Shown: positions 45,604-53,838 of the stretch, piece after piece
Numbering within the stretch: position 1 is the first letter of the stretch
How the letters are laid out: each line of letters starts with the position of its first letter
From: an uncultured Clostridia bacterium
GTDB taxonomy: Bacteria; Bacillota; Clostridia; TANB77; CAG-465
Assembly: GCA_948562205.1 (NCBI GenBank)
Contig: CAOYAN010000001.1
Location: forward strand, 68,660-132,659
Reading direction: 5' to 3'
DNA length: 64,000 nucleotides
Translations under genes and position numbers: made by a program
The notes under the pieces: generated by a model
The model's database searches: none
Told to the model about the DNA's origin: nothing
The model's input: only the letters and a program-made list of their open reading frames with translations

Positions 45604-45815
45604 ATTTTTTTATCGTTATATTTTGTAGCATCTGAATATATTTCATTTGCATTTTCTATATTCATAGCTTCTAAGCTACTTTTAAACTTTCTTACAGGGT
45701 TTGTAAAATAGCTTATTGATATAATACTTGCAATAAGTAAAATAAAAATTATACATACTACAGAAGCTATAATTATTATTTTTTTCTTACTCAAAAAATT
45801 CTTTCCATTTTCCAT
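45588..45815 (-). CDS. N-terminal anchor part of the split protein
   Basis: 75 residues. A membrane segment (about 12-35) follows KKK, then NPVRKFKSSLEAMNIENANEIYSDA, a tetratricopeptide-like start. It ends DKKIWKRY because of the reading-frame change at the A7 run. It overlaps the following frame by 16 bases. See the entry at 44737. Confidence 0.6.
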   Translation of the reverse strand: MENGKNFLSKKKIIIIASVVCIIFILLIASIISISYFTNPVRKFKSSLEAMNIENANEIYSDATKYNDKKIWKRY

Positions 45816-45828
45816 AATATAAAATCTC

Positions 45829-46407
45829 CTATATTAATTTATATACTTTTTCATAATTTACATTATCTAAAGTTGTAGCTTTCTCCCAAGTTTCTAAAAC
45901 TTTACTATTGATTTGGGCAATAAACATTTGTAAAAAGCTATTTTCAAGACTGTTTTCATCTGTATTTTGTTCATCTGTTTTATAATCCTCTTCAAATACA
46001 TTAAACATAGTTATTTTACCATTAGAAACTATCACTTTTTTTCTAACAGGTTCTTTATCTTCAATTACCATATCCATATCTATTATGTAGACAGAATCTT
46101 CATATTTTTTTATTTCATATATTTTTGGACAAAACTCTTTAATAAAAATACTTTCAGTAGGTGACATATTGAAGTCAGACATATCTGTAATTTCTTTTTT
46201 TTCTTCTCCTTTTAATAGATTTTCCTTTAACTCACCTAACATATCAAAAATTTCTTTTTCATTATCACTAAAAGTCATTTTTTCAAATACAGTTAAGGAA
46301 TTTAAATTCTCACTTATTTTCTCTCTTTTAAAGAAAATAAAATAACTAGATACTCCAATAAGTATTATTAAAATACTTATTATTAAAATTTTTAAACTTG
46401 ATTTCAT
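45829..46407 (-). CDS. Membrane-anchored protein of unknown function
   Basis: 192 residues. A membrane segment (about 5-26) and an outside domain with helices and a strand region (VYIIDMDMVIEDKEPVRKKVIV cut to its pattern). No lipobox. It starts the transcript that continues through the split gene, with a strong promoter about 50 bases upstream. Family not recognised. Confidence 0.6.
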   Translation of the reverse strand: MKSSLKILIISILIILIGVSSYFIFFKREKISENLNSLTVFEKMTFSDNEKEIFDMLGELKENLLKGEEKKEITDMSDFNMSPTESIFIKEFCPKIYEIKKYEDSVYIIDMDMVIEDKEPVRKKVIVSNGKITMFNVFEEDYKTDEQNTDENSLENSFLQMFIAQINSKVLETWEKATTLDNVNYEKVYKLI

Positions 46408-46455
46408 ATAATTTCTCCCTTCTTATGTACATTTAACAATACATATTATGATTAC

Positions 46456-46484
46456 ATTATAGTACATAAAATAAAATAATGCAA
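46456..46484 (-). promoter_or_regulatory. Promoter for the 45829-46407 gene
   Basis: TTGCAT (46484-46479)-N17-TATAAT (46461-46456) on the minus strand. The rest of the 46408-46718 gap holds this promoter and, at its right end, a terminator; no gene was seen. Confidence 0.65.
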
Positions 46485-46644
46485 TATAATGTCACATTTT
46501 GTTTAATTTACATATATACATATGTAATAACTTATACTGTATTTGACAGAGAAAGATTGATATTTCAAGTAATTCTAGTATTTTTATATATACTTCCATA
46601 CTATTTTAATATAAAACTTGATATATTTTTTAAAACAAAATAAG

Positions 46645-46672
46645 GTCACGGATTTTAGTTTTTTTATAAAAT
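46645..46672. repeat. Imperfect repeat of a motif near 43170
   Basis: CGGATTTTAGTTTTTTTAT here and CGGGTTTTAGCTTTTTTAT at about 43171-43189 match at 17 of 19 positions and are followed by AAAAT-rich matching flanks. They bracket the 3.5-kb accessory block. AT-richness weakens the case. Confidence 0.3.
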
Positions 46673-46673
46673 A

Positions 46674-46709
46674 AAAGCAGTTAGAATTTTTATCATTCTA
46701 ACCACTTTT
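46674..46709 (-). terminator. Terminator after the 46719 gene
   Basis: A 14-bp stem (with two G-U pairs) around TTAGAAT/ATTCTAA, followed by a TTATTTTAT tail on the minus strand. The stem sequence closely resembles the toxin-mRNA terminator at 43363-43394. Confidence 0.75.
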
Positions 46710-46718
46710 ATTTACTTT

Positions 46719-47114
46719 TTATCTACATGATCTTTTAATAATAGCTCCTTCTGGAATACATCTACTATTAAAATCTGTCCCAAACTTTCTATTTAATTCA
46801 TCAAGACTTTCATATATTCCAGCATATTTATAATAATCTGAACTTTGTGAAAATGAATTATTTTTAAGTTCCTCTTTTTCCTTTTCAATATGTTCATCAA
46901 ACATCTTTGTTACTCTACCTGTAATATAATCTGATGTATTTTTAGAAATGTATACTACATCTACAGAATTAGAAATAATAGAGTTTTTTAATCCATACTT
47001 AATTAATTCTTCAATAGGATCACTTAAACTTATACTAATTTCACTAATTTCTTTTCTTACCTTTTCTGCTCGATTTAAATCGTTAATAAGTGAGTCAAGT
47101 TTTTCATTTTTCAT
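46719..47114 (-). CDS. 131-residue protein with two Cys only at its C-terminus; radical SAM partner
   Basis: Helical, charged, no membrane segment. The only cysteines are C119 and C130 in the last 13 residues (RCIPEGAIIKRSCR). It starts 12 bases after the radical SAM gene (SD AGGAGGAAAAGG). A C-terminal Cys-bearing peptide coupled to a radical SAM enzyme resembles a ribosomal-peptide precursor layout, but the length and lack of a recognisable leader leave this open. It could equally be an accessory protein. Confidence 0.6.
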   Translation of the reverse strand: MKNEKLDSLINDLNRAEKVRKEISEISISLSDPIEELIKYGLKNSIISNSVDVVYISKNTSDYITGRVTKMFDEHIEKEKEELKNNSFSQSSDYYKYAGIYESLDELNRKFGTDFNSRCIPEGAIIKRSCR

Positions 47115-47126
47115 ATCCTTTTCCTC

Positions 47127-47990
47127 CTAGCATATTATATTATTTTTAGCAAAACCATCAAATAAGTTTTTACCATTGAAAACAAATTGCTTAATACAAG
47201 AATAATTTGAGTTTGTAGTATGTCTTATGACAGTCTTAATTGTATTATAACTATTAGTAAGATATAAAAATTCAAAGCAACAACACATATCCTTATCATG
47301 TAACATACCTGAGTTTGTAAATTTCTTACTTTTTTCAATTATTTCAGTTGGATCAACATATAGTTTTTTTGCCTCTTCATTAAGTGGTAAAAGTGATATG
47401 AACTTTACATATCCTATATTATAACTTCCAGCATACTCTAAAAGCTCTATAGCTTTATAATAATTATCTATTCCACCTTTTTGTAAAACACAATTAATTG
47501 ATATTTTATTATCCACATCTACCTTTTTTATTTTATAAAGACTTGGTACTTCAACTTGCATAATTTCATTTTGTATATCGTCATTATAGTGATGTCTACT
47601 TATATCAATCTCATCTACAAGTGGATAAATCTTATCAAGTAAATAAGTCTCTATAGCATTAGTATTTAATGTTACAAATCTACTATACTTTTTAGCTATT
47701 TTAATTACTCTTTTAGTTTTTTCAAAGCATAAAAGTGGTTCTCCACCAGTTATTGCAACTTTTCCGATAATAACATTTCTAGAAATTGCCTTAAGTGCAG
47801 ATTCAAATTTTTCAAAATCAAAATTCTCACATATCTTTTCTCTCTTACAAAAACTACAATTAGCATTACATTTACCAGTTACTTGAACATATACATTTAT
47901 TATTGGAATTTTAAGTTTATCATATGTTATATTATTTTCACTACAGTTATAATCTTTTACATTTAACTCTTTATCAAATAAAGTTATCAT
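47127..47990 (-). CDS. Radical SAM protein
   Basis: 287 residues. The SAM/4Fe-4S motif C41-x3-C45-x2-C48 (GKCNANCSFCKR), GGEP at 82-85 for SAM binding. C-terminal cysteines include C236-C238 (a CCC run), C265 and the last residue C287, which could hold another cluster. It is not an obvious member of QueE, MoaA or PflA. Its own divergent promoter and the linked Cys-tailed gene suggest a dedicated modification system. Confidence 0.8.
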   Translation of the reverse strand: MITLFDKELNVKDYNCSENNITYDKLKIPIINVYVQVTGKCNANCSFCKREKICENFDFEKFESALKAISRNVIIGKVAITGGEPLLCFEKTKRVIKIAKKYSRFVTLNTNAIETYLLDKIYPLVDEIDISRHHYNDDIQNEIMQVEVPSLYKIKKVDVDNKISINCVLQKGGIDNYYKAIELLEYAGSYNIGYVKFISLLPLNEEAKKLYVDPTEIIEKSKKFTNSGMLHDKDMCCCFEFLYLTNSYNTIKTVIRHTTNSNYSCIKQFVFNGKNLFDGFAKNNIIC

Positions 47991-48038
47991 GTATTCACCC
48001 CTCTAAAATTATTTAGTTAAGTTTTAAAAATTTTGAAT

Positions 48039-48067
48039 ATTATATCAAAATAATATGTTTATGTCAA
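48039..48067 (-). promoter_or_regulatory. Promoter of the radical SAM unit
   Basis: Perfect TTGACA (48067-48062)-N17-TATAAT (48044-48039) on the minus strand. Confidence 0.85.
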
Positions 48068-48068
48068 A

Positions 48069-48097
48069 TTGACAGTTTTTCTGCCTTATGATATAAT
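48069..48097 (+). promoter_or_regulatory. Divergent promoter of the 101-residue membrane protein
   Basis: Perfect TTGACA (48069-48074)-N17-TATAAT (48092-48097). Its -35 is separated by one base from the -35 of the opposite promoter, making the palindrome TGTCAA-A-TTGACA. Confidence 0.85.
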
Positions 48098-48142
48098 CAA
48101 CATATTAAAATTACAAATCTAACTTTAAATAAAGGAGAGAGT

Positions 48143-48448
48143 ATGAATACCTTAAAAGAAATTTTTGGTTCAATTTTTTTATTATTTAAAATATTTATTT
48201 TATGGGTAATAATTTGTACGCTAATAACATTTATATCTATGTTTTTCAAAATACCTATAGTTTATTCAGAACAAATAGTTATTGCAATAATTTTTATACT
48301 AAATGGAATTTTGGGAACAACTATTATAAGAAAAATATTTAAAAAGCATAAAATATATAAACTAGCCTACATACTATTTTCATATATTGCTCCTGCATGT
48401 TCAATTTTAATTGGTATATCATTAATGCTAAATTTGTTTATATTGTAA
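48143..48448 (+). CDS. Small polytopic membrane protein
   Basis: 101 residues with three membrane segments (about 8-34, 40-59, 74-99). SD AAAGGAGAGAG before the ATG. It is transcribed from the divergent promoter facing the radical SAM gene. Export, immunity or sensing for that neighbour is possible; the family is not recognised. Confidence 0.7.
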   Translation: MNTLKEIFGSIFLLFKIFILWVIICTLITFISMFFKIPIVYSEQIVIAIIFILNGILGTTIIRKIFKKHKIYKLAYILFSYIAPACSILIGISLMLNLFIL

Positions 48449-48464
48449 AATTTACAAAAACTTA

Positions 48465-48499
48465 AAATGGTCCATAACTTTATTGTTATGTGACCATTT
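48465..48499. terminator. Bidirectional terminator
   Basis: AAATGGTC/GACCATTT plus an inner CATAAC/GTTATG pair around a 6-base loop, between convergent genes. Confidence 0.75.
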
Positions 48500-48504
48500 A
48501 TAAC

Positions 48505-50139
48505 TTAATATAAAACTACTACATTTCCAAATTCTTCTATATTCATATTATAATTTTTGTTTAACTTATCTTTAGTAGTAATAATTATTCCATCTAATTT
48601 TTCTTCTAAATTAAAATACACATTACCTATTCTATTTACTTTTTCTGCTGCAAAATTCTTACCTATCTTAACTTCTTTATCTACATTTCTAATATAATAG
48701 TTTGGATCTATTTTGTTATAAAATAAATAATATATATATGCCTCTTTAGTAATTTTATTATCAATATATACTTTTCTCTCATCACTTATGCTTTGTACAT
48801 ATATTAAAGCCTTTGTAAAATCCTCTACATTAGAATTTTTACTTAAATTATAGTTATATATTGTAAAATATTCTATTACAAATAAAATTATAACTACTAT
48901 TAAAACTTTAATATATTTTTCATTAGCCTTCATTACTGATTTTATAGCAAAATATAAATATGGTATTAAAATTATATTTACCCTATTTACACTCATCATA
49001 ACTCTAAAAGAGAAAAATGTAACAGTTAAAGTAGAAGCTATAAGAAAAATATACATTAATTCATCTATAAAACTTTTATTGTTCTCTTTTCTATATTTTA
49101 TAAAATACATAAAGAAAAATATAGATAATATTATATTTATAATTACTGATATAGTTGTATAATTTAAACTAATTCCATCAAATCCTGTAAATGTAACAAA
49201 AAAACCAGATATTATATTCATTATTATATTTTCAAATATATTTCCATTTTTTATATTAGTTTCATGAAGTCTTGATATAATCATTTTAGGAATTGTCATT
49301 TTATAAATATTTATAGTATCAAAATTAAAATAATTTATTATTGTAAAAAGTATCATAGGAAATACTATTATACTTATTAAAATAATACATATTATAAAAT
49401 CTTTTATTTTTACATACTTTTTCTTTAACAAATATAGTGCAAGTACCAAACAATAAATAGGTAAAAATATATAGCTTGTACCATATGAATATACAGAAAC
49501 TCCTATAAAAATTGATGCTATATATAAATATCTACCCTTATTATTTTTCAAAAACTTATTTAAAAAAAAGGTTGCAAAAAGTATTAAATCAGGAAGTATA
49601 TTTGACTCTAATGCCCATCTACTCTTAAGAAACATATACGGAAAAAAAGTAATTATTATTGTTACCATTAAAAACCTTTTACTATATTCCTTAAAGTTTA
49701 ATTTTAAAAGCTTATATAATACTAATATACTTATACAACCAATAATTGCCATTGGAAGTCTTACCGAAAATACATTAAGTCCTATTAACTTTATAAATGG
49801 TATTAATATATATGCATAAAGTACATTTTGACCGCTTCCCCAAGATATTAAATGTACTGGATAGCTAATACCATTTCTATCAATACCATAATTTAAAATG
49901 GAATATGCCTCATATCCAATAGATGCTTCATCTTGATTAAAATGTGATGGTACTTTATCTAAAAATAAAAGTCTACACAAAAAACCAATAATTATTACTA
50001 TTATGCACAAAAATTCATACTTATTTTCTTTAATAAAATTTTTTAAACTTTTATTATCTTTTTTATATTTTTTAAAAAACGGAATAATTACAAACATAGA
50101 AATTATTATACATACTATTATAGAAATTAATAAATTCAT
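48505..50139 (-). CDS. ArnT/PMT-like GT-C glycosyltransferase
   Basis: 544 residues with about 12 membrane segments. The first outer loop has FNQDEASIGYEAYSILNYG, the Asp-Glu catalytic motif of ArnT/dolichyl-phosphate-mannose transferase-like enzymes. A C-terminal soluble domain of ~110 residues follows. It transfers a sugar from a polyprenyl-phosphate donor to an outer-face acceptor. It is coupled by ATGA to the acyl-CoA ligase, suggesting a lipid-linked pathway. Confidence 0.8.
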   Translation of the reverse strand: MNLLISIIVCIIISMFVIIPFFKKYKKDNKSLKNFIKENKYEFLCIIVIIIGFLCRLLFLDKVPSHFNQDEASIGYEAYSILNYGIDRNGISYPVHLISWGSGQNVLYAYILIPFIKLIGLNVFSVRLPMAIIGCISILVLYKLLKLNFKEYSKRFLMVTIIITFFPYMFLKSRWALESNILPDLILFATFFLNKFLKNNKGRYLYIASIFIGVSVYSYGTSYIFLPIYCLVLALYLLKKKYVKIKDFIICIILISIIVFPMILFTIINYFNFDTINIYKMTIPKMIISRLHETNIKNGNIFENIIMNIISGFFVTFTGFDGISLNYTTISVIINIILSIFFFMYFIKYRKENNKSFIDELMYIFLIASTLTVTFFSFRVMMSVNRVNIILIPYLYFAIKSVMKANEKYIKVLIVVIILFVIEYFTIYNYNLSKNSNVEDFTKALIYVQSISDERKVYIDNKITKEAYIYYLFYNKIDPNYYIRNVDKEVKIGKNFAAEKVNRIGNVYFNLEEKLDGIIITTKDKLNKNYNMNIEEFGNVVVLY

Positions 50140-51860
50140 TTATTCCCCCTACTCTTTTTCAATTCATCATTTCTTTTAATTTTAAGTGTTGTTGTTTTCT
50201 CAAATTCATCCTCTTTTATCTCAAGTTTCTTTATAGCTTTATATGATACCATATTTTTATTTATCCTCTTTATTTCTGCCCAAATTATATTGTATATTTC
50301 TTTATTTGATATCCTATTTTTATCTATATATTCCCTATCTAGTGTTACTCTTGCAGTTACAATTACCTCTTGTCTATTTTTCTTAGCACCATATACCATT
50401 GACTCTTTTACAAGTTTTATTTTATTTACTTCATTTTCTATTTCTTCTGGATAAATATTCTTACCATTTGATGTAACAATTACATTTTTACTTCTACCTG
50501 TAATTACAAGATTACCACGTAAATCGAAATATCCAAGATCTCCCGTATAAAACCAACCTTTCTTAAGTACTTCTTTTGTATTTTTTTCATCTTCGTAGTA
50601 GCCTATCATAACATTGTCACCTTTTACAATTATTTCTCCAACATTACTATTTTCATCTTCATTTTGACTTAAATCAATTCTTACTTCAACACCATATACA
50701 GATTTTCCAACAGTTCCAGCTACCCTATTATTTAGTGTTGTAGCACTAATTAGTGGAGATGTTTCAGTTGTACCATATCCTTGCATAAAAATAAATCCAT
50801 ATGACTCCATCTTTTTTATAAGGTCCTTATCTAGTGGTGCAGCTCCACTAAGTAAATATTTTAAATTTCCACCAAAATTTTCTTGTATTTTTTTAAATAC
50901 AACCCTTCTTAAATCAATTCCGATTTTACTTAAAGTACTAGTTATATCTTGTGCTAATTTAATAGTTTTTTTCTTTCCTAATTCATCTATTGATTTTTCT
51001 ATTTTTTGATTTATTTTTTCAATAATTGCAGGTACAACAACAAGTATATCCGGTTTTAATTCCTTAATATTTTTAGATATATATTTAAGTCCTTGACAAA
51101 TACCAACTTTTGCCCCCATAAAAGTTGCATATACATATGTAAGTGAAAATTCATAAGTATGATGCATTGGAAGTATTGATATAAATGTAAAAGATCCAAC
51201 TTGTGGTACTAGTTTGTAACAAGCCTTTGTATTTGCTATTAGATTTTTATGACTAAGCATTACACCTTTTGAAGTAGACATTGTACCAGATGTAAAAAGT
51301 AAAATTCTAAATTCTTCCTTATCAACTTTTACATTTAAATAACTAGTAGTTCCATTAGATATCATATCTTTTCCCTCTAATAAAAGCTTATCAAAAGAAA
51401 AAAAGTTAATTCCATGATCTAATGTATTCATATTTATATATATTGTATCTTTATCTAAATTTTCTCTTATTTCATCAATTAACTCTTCTTTTCTACTAGA
51501 ATAAATTATACATCTTACATCTGCTCTTTTAACTAGATTTAATATTTCGTTTGCTGGTAATTCTCTATCTAATGGAACAATTACTCCAACTCCACATATT
51601 GTAGCCATATACGAAATATACCATCTATAACTATTTTCACCAATTACAGCTATTTTTTTATCTTTTAAATTAAATTTTTCAAGTAGCACAGTACCTAAAG
51701 CATTTATTTTTTCTTTTAAATTTTTATATGTTATTTCTTTATAATTTGATGTTCCATCTTTATCTAAAAAAGCTACCCTTTCTCCATACTTTTCAAACTT
51801 ATTATCTACAACCTCTTTTAAAGATTTTATTTTTCCAAGTTCTACTATTATATCTTCCAT
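50136..51860 (-). CDS. AMP-forming acyl-CoA/acid ligase
   Basis: 574 residues, ANL superfamily. Motifs: LFTSGTMSTSKGVMLSHKN (ATP P-loop), YGTTETSPLIS, GWFYTGDLGYFD and the C-terminal hinge GRSKNVIVTSNGKNIYPEE. It resembles long-chain fatty-acid-CoA ligase. The start was moved four codons inward to the ATG preceded by GGGGGAATTT. Coupled with a GT-C gene; could activate an acyl group for an envelope lipid. Confidence 0.9.
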   Translation of the reverse strand: MEDIIVELGKIKSLKEVVDNKFEKYGERVAFLDKDGTSNYKEITYKNLKEKINALGTVLLEKFNLKDKKIAVIGENSYRWYISYMATICGVGVIVPLDRELPANEILNLVKRADVRCIIYSSRKEELIDEIRENLDKDTIYINMNTLDHGINFFSFDKLLLEGKDMISNGTTSYLNVKVDKEEFRILLFTSGTMSTSKGVMLSHKNLIANTKACYKLVPQVGSFTFISILPMHHTYEFSLTYVYATFMGAKVGICQGLKYISKNIKELKPDILVVVPAIIEKINQKIEKSIDELGKKKTIKLAQDITSTLSKIGIDLRRVVFKKIQENFGGNLKYLLSGAAPLDKDLIKKMESYGFIFMQGYGTTETSPLISATTLNNRVAGTVGKSVYGVEVRIDLSQNEDENSNVGEIIVKGDNVMIGYYEDEKNTKEVLKKGWFYTGDLGYFDLRGNLVITGRSKNVIVTSNGKNIYPEEIENEVNKIKLVKESMVYGAKKNRQEVIVTARVTLDREYIDKNRISNKEIYNIIWAEIKRINKNMVSYKAIKKLEIKEDEFEKTTTLKIKRNDELKKSRGNK

Positions 51861-52003
51861 AAATTCCCCCATAATACACCTTTATTATATATTTATTAAG
51901 AACAAAAGTCAATTAGAAAACGTATATGAAAAATAAAGAAAAAACACGAAAAATGATAATAAAACTATAAAAATATTTAGTTCATTTTTTTACAGTTTTT
52001 ATT

Positions 52004-52047
52004 TCTATTCCGAAAAATCAAGTTTTTTTCATTTTTTCGGAATAGAA
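52004..52047. other. Long hairpin upstream of the GC-rich orphan gene
   Basis: A 14-bp stem (TCTATTCCGAAAAA and complement) with a T-rich loop in the 398-base gap between the ligase and the orphan gene. No T-tract follows on either strand. The rest of the gap holds the promoter at 52117 and an AT-rich leader; no gene was seen. Confidence 0.5.
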
Positions 52048-52116
52048 TATTTTATTTACATGAATTTATATTTATATTACATTAAAATTAATACTATAAA
52101 CTAAAGCTTTCAAAAT

Positions 52117-52145
52117 TTGTAAAATTACATAAAATATGGTATAAT
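52117..52145 (+). promoter_or_regulatory. Promoter for the GC-rich orphan gene
   Basis: TTGTAA-N17-TATAAT with extended TGG before the -10. It is AT-rich host-like sequence that drives a GC-rich gene. Confidence 0.65.
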
Positions 52146-52258
52146 ATTATTAGGAACTTTTTAATTTAGTCCTTATGATTATTAAGGATGGTTATATTCA
52201 TTTGCCTTTCCTTATATCATTTGGACATTTTTTTAAAGCCCAAAAGGAGGGGCAAAAA

Positions 52259-52666
52259 ATGAAAAAAAATAAAATAAAAGTGGCCATTATGGCCACAGTA
52301 ACTTGTTGTCTGATGGCTTTGGTCATCAATAGTTTCTTCCTCAAGGCACTGAATACCTCCTGGAAGATGAGCGAGCTCACTTCCGAGGCCAGCTATTACC
52401 AGAGTGTACATTCTGGAGATGAGCTGACTGAAATGGAGGAGGACATTGCCACTCGCCGTGCTGAGCTTAAGCACAGTGATGACGCCTTTGTGGCATGGGT
52501 AGCAAATCTGCACCCGATTGCTAAAATGACAGTTGTTGCTGGACTAGGAATGCTTATCGTATTCCTGCTCAAGTTGGCACAGCGGGAAGGCCTCTACGCA
52601 TTCCGTATATTAAGACGGAAAGCACAGAGGCGTGCAAGGGCAACAAGAAGACGAGCTCTGGGGTAA
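52259..52666 (+). CDS. GC-rich orphan membrane protein
   Basis: 135 residues with two membrane segments (about 9-28 and 86-106). A helical acidic stretch lies between (HSGDELTEMEEDIATRRAEL cut to pattern) and the tail is Arg-rich (RRKAQRRARATRRR). AAGGAGGGG precedes the ATG. Codons are GC-rich (GTGGCC, CTGATGGCT, GAGCTCACT), about half G+C by eye, against a ~28% background, so it is very likely acquired. It has its own promoter and terminator. Family not recognised. Confidence 0.75.
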   Translation: MKKNKIKVAIMATVTCCLMALVINSFFLKALNTSWKMSELTSEASYYQSVHSGDELTEMEEDIATRRAELKHSDDAFVAWVANLHPIAKMTVVAGLGMLIVFLLKLAQREGLYAFRILRRKAQRRARATRRRALG

Positions 52667-52686
52667 CAACCCTAGAGCTCTTTTTT
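52653..52686 (+). terminator. Terminator of the GC-rich orphan gene
   Basis: GAGCTCT-G-GGGT/ACCC-T-AGAGCTC with a 4-base loop and TTTTTT. The stop codon TAA lies at the edge of the loop. Confidence 0.95.
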
Positions 52687-53137
52687 ATTCCATATCATCT
52701 GGATTTTGTTCTTGTGCACCAATTCTTGCCTCTTTACTTTTTGGCTTATCTACAACTTTTTGAATTAGTGTATTTGCTTTATTTACAACATCTGGAACCA
52801 TATCAACAAGTCTATCTATTGCATTTGTACCATCAACACTTAAAAGTTTTGTATTACCATCTTTTACAACTAAAAATCCCATAGGGGCAATATTTACACC
52901 TGCACCACTACCACCACCAAAAGGAAGTTTAGCACTATCAGAAAACTTATTTAGTTTATTTGTATTAAATTCACTACCACCTGCAGCAAATCCAAAACAA
53001 ACTTTAGAAACAGGTATTATAACTGTACCATCAGGACTAGTTATCATATCGCCAACTACAGTATTTACATCAATCATATTTTCAATTGATGTCATAGCTG
53101 TTACCATTAGCGAGTCTATTGGATGATTTTTCTCCAT
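52685..53137 (-). CDS. ytfJ: GerW-family sporulation protein (YtfJ)
   Basis: 150 residues. Signatures are VVGDMITSPDGTVIIPVSKV and FGFAAGGSEF, then GFLVVKDGNTKLLSV. GerW/YtfJ is a spore-coat/germination-linked cytoplasmic protein in Bacillus and Clostridia. SD GGTGGAG. It overlaps the DUF2953 gene by 56 bases; the pair ytfI-ytfJ is conserved in spore-formers. Its presence suggests the organism forms spores or descends from one that did. No terminator is visible after its stop. Confidence 0.9.
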   Translation of the reverse strand: MEKNHPIDSLMVTAMTSIENMIDVNTVVGDMITSPDGTVIIPVSKVCFGFAAGGSEFNTNKLNKFSDSAKLPFGGGSGAGVNIAPMGFLVVKDGNTKLLSVDGTNAIDRLVDMVPDVVNKANTLIQKVVDKPKSKEARIGAQEQNPDDME

Positions 53138-53717
53138 ATTTTTTCTCCACCTCTCTTAATCTAACAATAATTTTTATTATCGTAATAATAGTATTTGCAA
53201 CTCTAAATCTAATTATACAATTTAATTTTAAATTAAATATATTATTTGAAATATATGTAGCATAACTTACATTTTTAATTTTCATTTTATTTTGCTTTTT
53301 TATTATAAATAAGTTTAAAAGTATATTAATAGCAGTAATTAAATATGCATTTATAATAGGATCTTTTAAATTTATTCCAATATCAATGTTTATTTTTTCA
53401 TAATATATACTATTTATTATTTTTTTTAAATCTTTTGTATTTATAATCTCTTTTTCTTTTTTTGAATACTCAATATATGTACTCACAAGTTTAAATATTG
53501 CATCAACTTTATAACTTCCCTTTTTATTTTCAATCTCTTTTTTATTTTTCAGTTCTATTGTTTTAATTTTTATAAAATAAAAAATATATATTTCAATTTT
53601 ATTTAAAATTTTTAAATCTTTTCTTTCTTTTTCTACATAATCTATTTTTACTCTAATAGGAATAAAGAAAACTCCCATTATTAATGTTAATATAATAATT
53701 ATAACTATGGCTATCAT
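53082..53717 (-). CDS. ytfI: DUF2953 protein (YtfI-like)
   Basis: 212 residues. An N-terminal membrane segment (about 1-20) with FFIPIRVKIDY, then a helical/strand body with several hydrophobic helices (NAYLITAINILLNLFI, TIITIIKIIVRL). DUF2953 proteins accompany ytfJ. The start was moved three codons to the ATG with TAGGTGG upstream. Function unknown but sporulation-associated. Confidence 0.75.
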   Translation of the reverse strand: MIAIVIIIILTLIMGVFFIPIRVKIDYVEKERKDLKILNKIEIYIFYFIKIKTIELKNKKEIENKKGSYKVDAIFKLVSTYIEYSKKEKEIINTKDLKKIINSIYYEKINIDIGINLKDPIINAYLITAINILLNLFIIKKQNKMKIKNVSYATYISNNIFNLKLNCIIRFRVANTIITIIKIIVRLREVEKKYGEKSSNRLANGNSYDIN

Positions 53718-53766
53718 AACTACCACCTAATAGTATTATTTACAATTTGTAGATTATCATACAATT

Positions 53767-53795
53767 TTGACAAAAAGTAACAAATATAGTATAAT
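53767..53795 (+). promoter_or_regulatory. Promoter of the YuiD-like gene
   Basis: Perfect TTGACA-N17-TATAAT, about 40 bases before the ATG at 53839. Confidence 0.85.
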
Positions 53796-53838
53796 GTACC
53801 TACTTTAAATATAAAAATCAAACAATTGGAGGATTTAT

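Noticed and set aside
52198..52513. Two minus-strand frames opposite the GC-rich orphan gene
   Set aside because: The plus frame has promoter, SD and terminator; the opposite frames have none and are by-products of GC-rich codons.
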